Assembly: GCF_029168315.1 (NCBI RefSeq)
Contig: NZ_JARGYD010000004.1
Location: forward strand, 62,001 to 126,000
Reading direction: 5' to 3'
DNA from: Psychromarinibacter halotolerans
GTDB lineage: Bacteria > Pseudomonadota > Alphaproteobacteria > Rhodobacterales > Rhodobacteraceae
Length of the DNA stretch: 64,000 nt
This document shows, piece after piece, positions 53,048 to 61,315 of this stretch. Numbering within the stretch: the first letter of the stretch is position 1; each line of letters starts with the position of its first letter. Position numbers and translations under genes: made by a program. The notes under the pieces were generated by a model. The model was not told the DNA's origin. It saw only the letters and a program-made list of their open reading frames with translations, and made no database searches.

Positions 53048-54691
53048 CTATTCGCAGCTGAAGCTGGCGGCGGACATCGGGTCGTTCCCCGTGAACTGCG
53101 CGTGCCGGGGCCACGGGCACAGCGGGCGCGTGGCGCCAAGGTTGCCGGTGTCGGCCTCTTCGTTGCCTTGCCGGATCGTCGCGGTCAGCGGGCCGGGGGC
53201 TGCGCCGTCCTCGACCCATGCGATCAGGGCGCCCAGCATGTCCACCTCGTCCGGGGCATTGCCGCCTTGGCCATGCGGCATGCCCGGGATCGCGTAAAGC
53301 CGAACGAAGTCGCTGGCCGCCGCGTTGTTTTCCATCAGGCGGGCGTACCAGGTCGCAGTGTCCTTGAACGAGAACACGGGATCGGACACGCCGTGGAACA
53401 CGATCAGCTTGCTGCCTGCCGCTTCCATGCCGTCCAGCGTCGGATCGGCAGCCGAGGGCGGCGTCATGACCTCCATCGGGCTTTCGGGGAACGCGTCGGA
53501 CGTGGCCCAGATCCCGTCAGCGTCGGTGTCGAAATCGAAGGCCATCAGATAGGCTTCAAGCGACTCCGGGTCTCCCGCGACTTGCGTGGGCGGGGTGGTG
53601 AAGATCTGTGCCAGCGAACCCGACCCCATGATCGCGATCAGGGGTTTCTTGCCCCACGGCGGGATCGGGCTTTCCAGCTTCCAGAAGCGCCAGTTCGCGG
53701 TGGCGATGCCGGTGTCCCAGACCCAGTCGCTATACAGCGCCGTGCCGGAACTGTCGGTCGGACCGGCGTGAATTCGTTGCAGCGCGGCGACCTTGTCCTC
53801 GGACAAGCAGGCGCTGTTCTGGCCCGCACTGCACGCCATCGTGGCGGGGTCGAACGCATCCTGACAGCCTTCGACGTCGAAGATCATGCCATCCTCAAGC
53901 CCGTCGAGCCCATCGCAGGCTTCGGCCACGCGGGTGGCGACGGCGGCCAGTTCGTCGGCCGAGAAGGCGGTGGCAAGGCTGTTGCCCACGCTGCGGAAAG
54001 ACTGCACATCCCACGCGTGCTGAAGCGCAGCCTTCGGCAGGTTGAAGCCGGGGTAACCTGCCAGCAGGCCGTCGAAGGCATCCGGCATCCGTTCCGCGGC
54101 GACCATCGCGTGCCGTCCGCCGTTGGACCGGCCAAAGCCGTAAACGTAGTCCGGCGCATGGCCATAGTAGGTTTCAACCAGTTCAAGCGCGACGGGGTGC
54201 AGCTTGGCGACGGCCCCATAGCCATAGTCGCGCCGCGCCTCGAAATCGAAGCCGAACATGTTCGACCCGGCCAGCCCGGCTTCGGGGTTCGCCTCGCCGT
54301 CGTGACCGGCATCGGACGACACCACGGCCATGCCCCGCGCCAATGCGGGATTGCCCATCGCGACGCCGGTGCCCTCGCCAAGGGCGGGGACGACTGCGCC
54401 GTCATTGCCGCCGTTGAACTGATGCATGAACCGCCCCTGCCAGTCGTCCGGCATCCGCAGTTCAAAGCGGATGGCATAGGGTTTGCCATCCATCCCGGTG
54501 CGTTCGTCCATCACGCCGCGCAGCAGGCAGTGGGCGACGTTAATCTCTTCCGACGCTTCGGTCTGCACCGCCTCGGTGATCGTGACTCCTTCCGGTGCGG
54601 CGTCCGTCATCGCCGCGCAGTCGGCGGCCCATGCAGCAGGCGCAAGCGCAAACAGCGCCGTGCCCGCGCACAGCAGGGTTTTGGTGTTCAT
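53048..54691 (-). CDS. Secreted tannase/feruloyl esterase-family protein
   Basis: A 547-residue alpha/beta hydrolase of the tannase family with signal peptide MNTKTLLCAGTALFALAPAAWA. The nucleophile is Ser189 in GFGRSNGGRHAM; Asp in VSDPVFS and His in GMPHGQGG complete the triad. The usual Cys before the Ser and after the His, which form the CS-D-HC disulfide, are replaced by Arg and Gly. A lid region rich in Asp and Cys (residues about 250-320) follows. The substrate, likely a phenolic ester or similar, is unknown. It stands alone between trpF-GNAT and trpB. Confidence 0.85.
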   Translation of the reverse strand: MNTKTLLCAGTALFALAPAAWAADCAAMTDAAPEGVTITEAVQTEASEEINVAHCLLRGVMDERTGMDGKPYAIRFELRMPDDWQGRFMHQFNGGNDGAVVPALGEGTGVAMGNPALARGMAVVSSDAGHDGEANPEAGLAGSNMFGFDFEARRDYGYGAVAKLHPVALELVETYYGHAPDYVYGFGRSNGGRHAMVAAERMPDAFDGLLAGYPGFNLPKAALQHAWDVQSFRSVGNSLATAFSADELAAVATRVAEACDGLDGLEDGMIFDVEGCQDAFDPATMACSAGQNSACLSEDKVAALQRIHAGPTDSSGTALYSDWVWDTGIATANWRFWKLESPIPPWGKKPLIAIMGSGSLAQIFTTPPTQVAGDPESLEAYLMAFDFDTDADGIWATSDAFPESPMEVMTPPSAADPTLDGMEAAGSKLIVFHGVSDPVFSFKDTATWYARLMENNAAASDFVRLYAIPGMPHGQGGNAPDEVDMLGALIAWVEDGAAPGPLTATIRQGNEEADTGNLGATRPLCPWPRHAQFTGNDPMSAASFSCE

Positions 54692-54866
54692 GGTCGTCCT
54701 CCCGGGGTCCTCTTCCCGCGATCAGAGTGCCTCCAACTGGCCGCGCAGGTCAATTACCATCGCAAGCAACCGAAGGTGTCCGATCGGGCCGTCCGACGGC
54801 GCACGCGGCTTTACCGCGTGGGGCTTTCGGATTAAACGCGGAGAAACCAGTTCAAGGGGGCGCACC

Positions 54867-56090
54867 ATGGCCGAAGATCTTCCCAACTCGTATAAAACCG
54901 GCCCTGACGAGAACGGCCGCTTCGGCCTTTACGGCGGGCGGTTCGTGTCGGAAACGCTGATGCCGCTGATCCTCGATCTCGAGGCGGAATACGAACGTGC
55001 GAAGACCGACCAAAGCTTCTGGGACGAGATGGACTTCCTGTGGAAGCACTATGTCGGTCGCCCCTCGCCGCTGTACCATGCCGAACGCCTGTCCGAGCGG
55101 CTGGGCGGCGCCAAGGTCTATTTCAAACGCGACGAGCTGAACCACACCGGCGCGCACAAGATCAACAACGTGCTGGGCCAGATCATCCTTGCCCGCCGCA
55201 TGGGCAAGACCCGCATCATCGCCGAAACCGGCGCGGGTCAGCACGGTGTGGCCACGGCGACGGTTTGCGCCAAGTTCGGCCTGAAATGCGTGGTCTACAT
55301 GGGCGCCCACGATGTTGAACGGCAAAAACCCAACGTGTTCCGCATGAAGCTGCTGGGCGCCGAGGTGGTGCCGGTGACGTCTGGTCGCGGCACCCTGAAG
55401 GACGCGATGAACGATGCGCTGCGCGACTGGGTGACCAACGTGCGCGACACGTTCTACTGCATCGGCACGGTGGCGGGCCCGCACCCGTACCCGGCGATGG
55501 TCCGCGATTTCCAGTCGATCATCGGCAAGGAAACCAAGGAACAGATGATGGAGGCCGAGGGCCGTCTGCCCGACACGATCATCGCCGCCATCGGCGGCGG
55601 TTCCAACGCGATGGGCCTGTTCTTCCCGTTCCTCGATGACAAGGACGTCCGTATCATCGGCGTCGAGGCCGGCGGTAAGGGCGTGAACGAAAAGATGGAG
55701 CATTGCGCCTCGCTGACGGGCGGGCGCCCCGGCGTGCTGCACGGCAACCGGACCTACCTGCTGCAGGACGACGATGGGCAGATCCTTGAAGGCTTCTCGA
55801 TCTCGGCGGGGCTCGATTATCCCGGCATCGGGCCGGAACATTCGTGGCTGCACGACACCGGCCGGGCCGAGTACGTGTCGATCACCGACAAGGAAGCGCT
55901 GGAGGCGTTCCAGCTGTCCTGTGAGACCGAGGGCATCATCCCCGCGCTGGAACCCAGCCACGCGCTGGCCCATGTCATGAAGATTGCGCCGGACCTTCCC
56001 GCCGATCACATCATCTGCATGAACATGTGCGGTCGGGGCGACAAGGACATCTTCGCCGTCGCCCAGCACCTTGGGCAGGATCTGGGCTGA
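54867..56090 (+). CDS. trpB: Tryptophan synthase, beta chain
   Basis: A 407-residue PLP enzyme that joins indole and serine. The PLP Lys is in ELNHTGAHKINNVLGQI. Other blocks are AETGAGQHGVATAT, YMGAHDVERQKPNVFRMKLLGAEV, the phosphate loop GGGSNAMG, and EHSWLHDTGRAEYVSITDKEAL with the catalytic Glu nearby. AAGGGGG precedes the ATG. trpA is not within the window downstream. Confidence 0.95.
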   Translation: MAEDLPNSYKTGPDENGRFGLYGGRFVSETLMPLILDLEAEYERAKTDQSFWDEMDFLWKHYVGRPSPLYHAERLSERLGGAKVYFKRDELNHTGAHKINNVLGQIILARRMGKTRIIAETGAGQHGVATATVCAKFGLKCVVYMGAHDVERQKPNVFRMKLLGAEVVPVTSGRGTLKDAMNDALRDWVTNVRDTFYCIGTVAGPHPYPAMVRDFQSIIGKETKEQMMEAEGRLPDTIIAAIGGGSNAMGLFFPFLDDKDVRIIGVEAGGKGVNEKMEHCASLTGGRPGVLHGNRTYLLQDDDGQILEGFSISAGLDYPGIGPEHSWLHDTGRAEYVSITDKEALEAFQLSCETEGIIPALEPSHALAHVMKIAPDLPADHIICMNMCGRGDKDIFAVAQHLGQDLG

Positions 56091-56599
56091 CATCACCCTT
56101 TACCGCCAACTGCGCACGGTTCCGGCCGCATCGGGGCCGTGCAATCGGTCGGACCTGCCTGCGATGACGCGGGCGCGGTCCGCATCCATCCGGCGCGCGA
56201 CTGCGGTTCGGGCCGAACAGGGCACCGCGCCTATCCTGCGGAAACCTCTTGTTTTATTGGCCCTTAAACCTGGGTTTATGCGGTCTGGCCGAAGGTTTAT
56301 GGCGCATCTCCGGCGGGGCTGGCATGTGGGGGGCATATCGTGTGTGCCACCACTCATCCCGCTGCCTCTGGCAGTTCCCGGCATAACAGCTCGCGGTGCG
56401 GATCCGACCAATCATGCATCCGTGGGCGACCTCCGACGTGTCTCCAAACATGAGGAGGGGCCGGGACGGCGGGCAAACGCGAACCAAAGGAACGACGCCG
56501 GTATCCCGAAGCCGAAGTTCGTTCCAGTAGTATGCGGCGGTTCCTGTCCCCAGCAGGAGCCGCCGCATCGACAGCTTTCGCTGACCCCGGAGGATACAG
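56091..56599. other. 509-bp gap after trpB
   Basis: No convincing gene on either strand; open frames have poor codon use and no ribosome sites. One dyad, TAAACC-TG-GGTTTA at 56265-56278, lies in an AT-rich patch and could be an operator. The promoter of the downstream secreted protein must lie here. Confidence 0.45.
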
Positions 56600-57070
56600 A
56601 TGATTGCTAAACTTCTTACAGCCGCATTCATCGTCGCGTCGGGCGCCGCAACGGCGCACGCGGCGTCGCTGGAAGAGCGGGTCGCAGATCAACTGCGCCG
56701 CTACGGCTATGATGAGATCGACGTCAGCCACACCTTGCTGGGCCGCCTGCGGGTCGTGGGTCATGACGGGTCGCGTCAAAGAGAGATCATCGTCAATCCC
56801 CGCACCGGAGAGATCCTGCGCGACTATACCAGTGGTGACGATACCTTCGTCGACGGACCACGGTTGATGCCGGATCTCGGCCCGGCAGAGGTTCCCGACC
56901 GCCCTGAACGCCCCGAACGGCCCGATCGTCCTGACAGGCCCGATCTTCCTGACAGGCCCGACCGCCCGGACCAGACAGACAGGCCAGATCGCCCGGATCG
57001 CCCGGACAGACCGGACCGGCCCGACAGGCCCGACCGCCCAGACGGATCACCCGGCGGCGGCAACGGCTGA
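56600..57070 (+). CDS. Secreted protein with an Arg-Pro-Asp repeat tail
   Basis: A 156-residue protein with signal peptide MIAKLLTAAFIVASGAATAHA. Residues 22-85 look PepSY-like (LGRLRVVGHDGSRQREIIVNPRTGEILRDYTS). Residues 99-148 are a tripeptide repeat built on Arg-Pro-Asp, with a few Glu, Leu or Gln-Thr changes, and the protein ends in GSPGGGNG. The repeat alternates positive and negative charges. GGAGG precedes the ATG. Function is unknown. A membrane-anchored regulator gene follows 110 bp later on the same strand. Confidence 0.8.
   Translation: MIAKLLTAAFIVASGAATAHAASLEERVADQLRRYGYDEIDVSHTLLGRLRVVGHDGSRQREIIVNPRTGEILRDYTSGDDTFVDGPRLMPDLGPAEVPDRPERPERPDRPDRPDLPDRPDRPDQTDRPDRPDRPDRPDRPDRPDRPDGSPGGGNG
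56894..57043 (+). repeat. Coding repeat for Arg-Pro-Asp tripeptides
   Basis: About 16 nine-base units encode RPD-type tripeptides. Arg codons vary (CGC, CGG, CGT, AGG, AGA) and Asp uses both GAT and GAC, so the protein repeat is kept while the DNA has diverged. AGG and AGA are unusually frequent for this genome. Confidence 0.75.
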
Positions 57071-57180
57071 CGCAACGGGGCCGTGCCGTCACGATGGAGC
57101 GCCAAGCGTTTTCCGTATAAACACGGGTTGTCCGTTGGAAGGGCGCGGACACCAGAGCAGGAAACGGAACAGGCGGCCCC

Positions 57181-57711
57181 GTGAAGCGTCGGACACTTCT
57201 GATCAGCATTCTGCTCGTGCAGGCAATCTGCGCGATCTTCTTCGTGTCGGACATCGCGCTGACCGTGATCGGCATCCGTTTGCAGCCGATCAGCTGGCAG
57301 ACCCGCGAGTTTCTGGAAATCGGCGCGTCCTTGGGGCTGATCCTTGGGCTGGTGCTGGGGGCGATGGCCCTGCGCCAGTCTCACCGGCGGGCCGACGCGC
57401 TGGAGGATCGCCTGCGCATCGCCTCTGGCGCGTTCCACGAATTGATCGAGGACCGATTCACATCATGGCAGCTGACAGCCGCCGAGCACGACGTCGCGAT
57501 GTTCTTGCTGAAAGGTTTGTCGATCCAAGAGATCGCCGGGCTTCGCGCAACATCTGAAGGGACGGTTAAGGCGCAGTCGAACGCGATCTACCGCAAAGCC
57601 GGGGTGTCCGGCCGCCCGCAGTTACTCAGCCTGTTCATCGACGACCTGATGGGGGATGAACTGACGCCCGTGGCCGAGAAACCGGCGGAACGGGCAGGGC
57701 GGGCGGCCTGA
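57181..57711 (+). CDS. Membrane-anchored LuxR-type transcriptional regulator
   Basis: A 176-residue protein from a GTG start. Two membrane helices (about 6-30 and 45-64, the second GASLGLILGLVLGAMAL) are followed by a charged helix or coiled coil (65-92). A LuxR-type helix-turn-helix domain lies at about 95-156 (LTAAEHDVAMFLLKGLSIQEIAGLRATSEGTVKAQSNAIYRKAGVSGR). It has no receiver or autoinducer domain, so the signal is presumably sensed at the membrane. The preceding secreted repeat protein is a candidate target or partner. Confidence 0.8.
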   Translation: MKRRTLLISILLVQAICAIFFVSDIALTVIGIRLQPISWQTREFLEIGASLGLILGLVLGAMALRQSHRRADALEDRLRIASGAFHELIEDRFTSWQLTAAEHDVAMFLLKGLSIQEIAGLRATSEGTVKAQSNAIYRKAGVSGRPQLLSLFIDDLMGDELTPVAEKPAERAGRAA

Positions 57712-57717
57712 CGGGTC

Positions 57718-58038
57718 TTACGATTCGTGCAGGACCGTCTCGAAGCCTTCGAACTGCGGCGGTCCGGCCATCACGTCCTTGGTGCCGCTGTTGCCGGCAT
57801 TCTTGTGCGCGTCGCGGAACTGTTCCGACTTGGTCCACGCTTCGAAATCTTCGCGGCTGTCCCAGACGACGTGGCTGGAATACAGCGTGTGGCCTTCGCC
57901 CTCCGGGCCTTTCAGCAGCCGGAATTCCCGGAAGCCTTTCAGCTCTTTCAGCCGGCTTTCCCGGCTTTTCCAAATGGTCTCGAAGGTTTCTTCCTTGCCC
58001 GGCAGAATCCGGAAGCGGTTCATCGCGATAAAGCTCAT
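57718..58038 (-). CDS. Antibiotic biosynthesis monooxygenase (ABM)-family protein
   Basis: A 106-residue dimeric ferredoxin-like protein: MSFIAMNRFRILPGKEETFETIWKSRESRLKELKGFREFRLLKGPE, TLYSSHVVWDSREDFEAWTKSEQFRDAHKNAG. Relatives include heme-degrading monooxygenases of the IsdG/HmuQ kind, and a role in heme breakdown is possible but not shown. GACAGG precedes the ATG at 58038; an ATG at 58050 is an alternative. Confidence 0.75.
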   Translation of the reverse strand: MSFIAMNRFRILPGKEETFETIWKSRESRLKELKGFREFRLLKGPEGEGHTLYSSHVVWDSREDFEAWTKSEQFRDAHKNAGNSGTKDVMAGPPQFEGFETVLHES

Positions 58039-58126
58039 GGCCTGTCTCATGCTGGTTCGGGGATAGGCTGGCTGCGCCTCGGCGGTCGCTGGCTTGGCCC
58101 CGAGGTCGCATGACCGGCGCACAAGG

Positions 58127-58504
58127 TCAATCCGCGCCGATAGCCCGGGCCTGAAGCACCGCAAGCGGCACGACTTCCAGCGCACGCATGTGGGTGGCCG
58201 ACAGGTCCACCTCGGGAGAGCATCCTTCGTCATGGGCCTGCAGGAACCGCGCCGCGCACACGCACCAGCGGTCGCCCGGCTTCAACCCGGCAAAGCCAAG
58301 CTCGGGGCGCGGGGTCGACAGGTCGTTGCCGACGTATTTCGAGAACGCCAGAAACTCTGCCGTCATGACCGCGCACACGGTGTGGCTGCCGGTATCCTCG
58401 TCGCATGTGTCGCAGGACCCATTGCGGTAATAGCCCGTAAGCGGGTCGTCCGAGCAGGATTCCAGCGGCTCTCCGAGCACGTTGACAGAAGGGTCCATTG
58501 TCAT
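58127..58504 (-). CDS. DUF2237 family protein
   Basis: A 125-residue conserved protein of the DUF2237 family. It starts NVLGEPLESCSDDPLTGYYRNGSCDTCDEDTGSHTVCAVMTAEFLAFSKYVGNDLSTP and has GDRWCVCAARFLQAHDEG, with several conserved Cys. GGAG lies 7 bp before the ATG. Function is unknown. Confidence 0.85.
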   Translation of the reverse strand: MTMDPSVNVLGEPLESCSDDPLTGYYRNGSCDTCDEDTGSHTVCAVMTAEFLAFSKYVGNDLSTPRPELGFAGLKPGDRWCVCAARFLQAHDEGCSPEVDLSATHMRALEVVPLAVLQARAIGAD

Positions 58505-58556
58505 GGCGGGTCTCCGGGGTTGGTCCGTGTCGATGTTAGCTTCGGTGTCGCGGCGT

Positions 58557-59588
58557 TCAACCGTGTGGCGACCACCGCAGCCAGCGGCCGTGAAAATCCA
58601 CCCGGCCCAGCGTGACTGTTCTGTCTTCCGGCCACAGACGCAGCGTCATCCCCGCGCCAGGCGAGTCGCTGTCGGCCTCCATGCCCAGCCATGCGACGGG
58701 CGCCGCCTTGGTGGCGCGCTGGCCTGCGGCCTCGATGGCGGCGCGGGCGCGTGCCTTGACCGGTTCGGGAAAATACTGCCACGCGATGGTGTGATAGATC
58801 AGGTGCAGATGACCGGGCCGGGGATCGGCCAGTCGCTGATCCAGCCAGTCCGCGGCATCGGCGGCATCGACGACGGGGGTTGCCGCGGCAAGGGCGGCCT
58901 GCGTGCGCGACAGGCGGTCCGACTGGTCGGGCCAGATATAGGCGCACAGGCGCTGCCGGTCGTCGGGCGATGTGGGATCCAAAGGGGTCAGGTCCGTGCC
59001 GCGCCGTTCGGCAACCCGTGGGGACGCGTTCGGGGGCAGGGGGCCGTCCCAGTCGGGCGAAAGGGTCAGCACCGCATCGATGGGCCCAAGCCGACGGCCG
59101 GGAAGGTTAAGGGCGTAGCGATCCCAGAAGAGGTTCAGCCCCGCACTTGCGCCAAGTTCCGACAGGACGAAAGGCAGATCGTAATGGTCCGCCAGCCAAT
59201 GCCCCGCCGCGATCAGAACCGCGCTTCGGGCGGTTTCGTTCGTCTGCGGCGGGCGGTCGAGCCACTGCCCCAGCCGTTCGGTGTGATCTTCCATCGCGGA
59301 TTTTACCGCAGCCCACAGCGCGTCATCGCTTGCGTCATGCGGGGGGTAACAGGCCGCCAACTCCGGCGCTTCGCCTTCGATCACCAGACCATGCAGGCTT
59401 CCGGCCAGCCGCAGGGGCACCGAATGCCCGCGGGACGAGATGTCGCCCGGCCAGTCCAGCAGACGGTCGGCGATCACACCGCCCGGTTCCAGCCGGTCCG
59501 CGATCAGCCGCAGAAGGCGCGCGTTGAACGGCGACCCCAAATGTTCGCAGGACGTGGCCTGATCGCGCAGCGCCGCGCGCAGGGTCAT
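58557..59588 (-). CDS. DUF2332 family protein
   Basis: A 343-residue soluble protein matching DUF2332: PFNARLLRLIADRL, the central VLSELGASAGLNLFWDRY (a glycine-rich, possibly SAM- or nucleotide-binding loop), CAYIWPDQSDRLSRTQAAL and HLHLIYHTIAWQYFPEPVKARARAAIEAAG. Function is unknown. It starts overlapping the pth stop by 4 bp, so it is translated with pth and possibly rplY. Confidence 0.85.
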   Translation of the reverse strand: MTLRAALRDQATSCEHLGSPFNARLLRLIADRLEPGGVIADRLLDWPGDISSRGHSVPLRLAGSLHGLVIEGEAPELAACYPPHDASDDALWAAVKSAMEDHTERLGQWLDRPPQTNETARSAVLIAAGHWLADHYDLPFVLSELGASAGLNLFWDRYALNLPGRRLGPIDAVLTLSPDWDGPLPPNASPRVAERRGTDLTPLDPTSPDDRQRLCAYIWPDQSDRLSRTQAALAAATPVVDAADAADWLDQRLADPRPGHLHLIYHTIAWQYFPEPVKARARAAIEAAGQRATKAAPVAWLGMEADSDSPGAGMTLRLWPEDRTVTLGRVDFHGRWLRWSPHG

Positions 59589-60280
59589 TTGAACTTGTCC
59601 ACCAGCTTCTGGATCGCGCTGCGCGAATCGGGCTCGGGTTCGGGTTCGGGTTTGGCGTCCGGTTTCGGTGCAGGTTCCTGTTCCGGCTTGCCAGCGGTTT
59701 TCGAAGATCGCGGCGGTGCCGTGCGCAGGGCGACAGCGTTCATGAACTTGCCGGTGTGCCCTTCGGCCAGCGGTTTCGCCCCGTCAGAGATCCCCCGCAG
59801 CAGGTCGTCCAACCAGTCCTGATCGGCCTTCGGGAAGTCGTGCAGAACGTAATGCGACACCGCATCCTTGTGGCCCGGGTGGCCGATACCCATCCGCACG
59901 CGGTGGTATTTGTCGCTGAACTGCGCGTGGATCGAGCGCAGGCCGTTGTGCCCCGCGTGGCCGCCGCCGGTCTTGAAGCGGCACTTGCCCGGGGCAAGGT
60001 CCAGTTCGTCGTGGAAGACGATGACGTCCTCGGGGCCGATCTTGTAGAACTGCGCCGCCGCCGACACGGAATTGCCCGACAGGTTCATGTAGGTCTCGGG
60101 CTTCAGCAGCAGCACCTTTTCCAGCCCCAGCCGTCCCTCGGACACCTGTCCCTGAAACTTGGCGCGCCACGGTCCAAAGCCGTGATCCTCGGCGATGCGG
60201 TCGAGGGCCATGAAGCCGATGTTGTGACGATTGCGGGCGTACTTGGCCCCCGGATTGCCGAGACCGACGAACAGACGCAT
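59585..60280 (-). CDS. pth: Peptidyl-tRNA hydrolase
   Basis: A 231-residue enzyme that recycles peptidyl-tRNA dropped by ribosomes. The catalytic His is in GLGNPGAKYARNRHNIGF; Asn in TYMNLSGNSV and Asp in HDELDLAPG are the other key residues. GGGHAGHNGLRSI is the signature. The C-terminus is extended by a Pro/Glu/Lys-rich tail with repeated PEP and KPD units (about residues 190-218), beyond the usual 190. AGGAG precedes the ATG. The rplY-pth pairing is typical. Confidence 0.95.
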   Translation of the reverse strand: MRLFVGLGNPGAKYARNRHNIGFMALDRIAEDHGFGPWRAKFQGQVSEGRLGLEKVLLLKPETYMNLSGNSVSAAAQFYKIGPEDVIVFHDELDLAPGKCRFKTGGGHAGHNGLRSIHAQFSDKYHRVRMGIGHPGHKDAVSHYVLHDFPKADQDWLDDLLRGISDGAKPLAEGHTGKFMNAVALRTAPPRSSKTAGKPEQEPAPKPDAKPEPEPEPDSRSAIQKLVDKFK

Positions 60281-60448
60281 GGGGCGGGGCTCCTTGCTGC
60301 GGTTGCGAAAGATCTATCCGCGCGGCGCGCCGCGTGCAATGGCGGCGGGTGGAACGTCCCGCTGGGCGGCCGTTGGGCCACCTCGCCTGATATTCAGAAA
60401 TCGAACAATTTGCGGCAGCTTTTGCGAAGTTTGTCGCGAAGGCTGTTC

Positions 60449-60480
60449 CAAAACGAACAACGGAGCCCGAAGGCTCCGTT
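60449..60480 (-). terminator. Intrinsic terminator after rplY
   Basis: A perfect nine-base stem AACGGAGCC/GGCTCCGTT with a four-base loop, followed on the minus strand by GTTCGTTTTGG. It lies 27 bp after the rplY stop and separates rplY from pth. Confidence 0.75.
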
Positions 60481-60507
60481 GCAATCAGATCCGAGAGGGA
60501 ACCGGGA

Positions 60508-61143
60508 TTACTCCTCGGTCTCGGCCTCTGCTTCTTCCGCGCCTTCATCCTCGGCGTCGTCGCTGGCGCGCAGGCCGGACGGGGCGGTGATGTTGGCGAT
60601 CACGAAGTCCCGATCGATCGTCGGCTTGGCGCCGGCGGGCAGATCGATGGACGAGATCGTCGCGGTGTCGCCGATGTTCATCTTCGACACGTCGAGGGTC
60701 AGGTGGTCGGGGATGTCGCCAGCGGTGACGACCAGCTCGACCTCGGGGCGGACAGCAGTCAGCACGCCGCCCTTCTTCAGGCCCGGGCTCTCTTCTTCGC
60801 CGACGAACTCGACGGGGATGAAGAGGTTGATCTTCGTGGTGCGGCGCAGGCGGATGAAATCGACATGCGTGGGCAGGTCTTTCACCACGTCGCGCTGCAC
60901 GGCACGGCAGATCACGCGCACATCATCGTGCCCTTCGACCTTCATGTTGAACAGCGTCGACAGGAAGCGGCCAGCTTTCAGGCGCTTCAGCAGTTCGTTG
61001 AAGGGAAGGTTGATCGGCAGCGGATCGACACCGCCCCCGTACACGATACCAGGTACCAGATTCTCACGGCGTGCTTGACGGGCGGCCCCCTTGCCTGTCC
61101 CCGTACGCTCCGTGGCTACAAGATCAGGAATCTCGCCAGCCAT
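60508..61143 (-). CDS. rplY: 50S ribosomal protein L25/general stress protein Ctc
   Basis: A 211-residue long-form L25 (CTC type) that binds 5S rRNA. The N-terminal L25 domain (about 1-95) starts LVATERTGTGKGAARQARRENLVPGIVYGGG. The C-terminal beta-barrel (about 100-190) has HVDFIRL and VELVVTAGDIPDHLTLDVSKMNIGDTATISSI. A short acidic tail (DDAEDEGAEEAEAETEE) ends it. TAGGAG precedes the ATG. Confidence 0.94.
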   Translation of the reverse strand: MAGEIPDLVATERTGTGKGAARQARRENLVPGIVYGGGVDPLPINLPFNELLKRLKAGRFLSTLFNMKVEGHDDVRVICRAVQRDVVKDLPTHVDFIRLRRTTKINLFIPVEFVGEEESPGLKKGGVLTAVRPEVELVVTAGDIPDHLTLDVSKMNIGDTATISSIDLPAGAKPTIDRDFVIANITAPSGLRASDDAEDEGAEEAEAETEE

Positions 61144-61315
61144 AATTCTTCTCCTAACTGAGTGTTATGGGCATCCTCCAAGGGTGTATGCCCGATGAAG
61201 CGCCGCCTATAAGGCAGATCCCGACCCAAGGGAAGGGTCTAATTCCGCCGGGCCATCCCTTGGCAGGCCGACCGGGCAGGGATAGCGTCCGCCCCGCAAG
61301 CGAAGGATTCCCGGA

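Noticed and set aside
56894..57043. CRISPR-like or mobile repeat
   Set aside because: The short units are in frame and encode Arg-Pro-Asp tripeptides with synonymous variation, so this is a protein repeat. No CRISPR array was found elsewhere.
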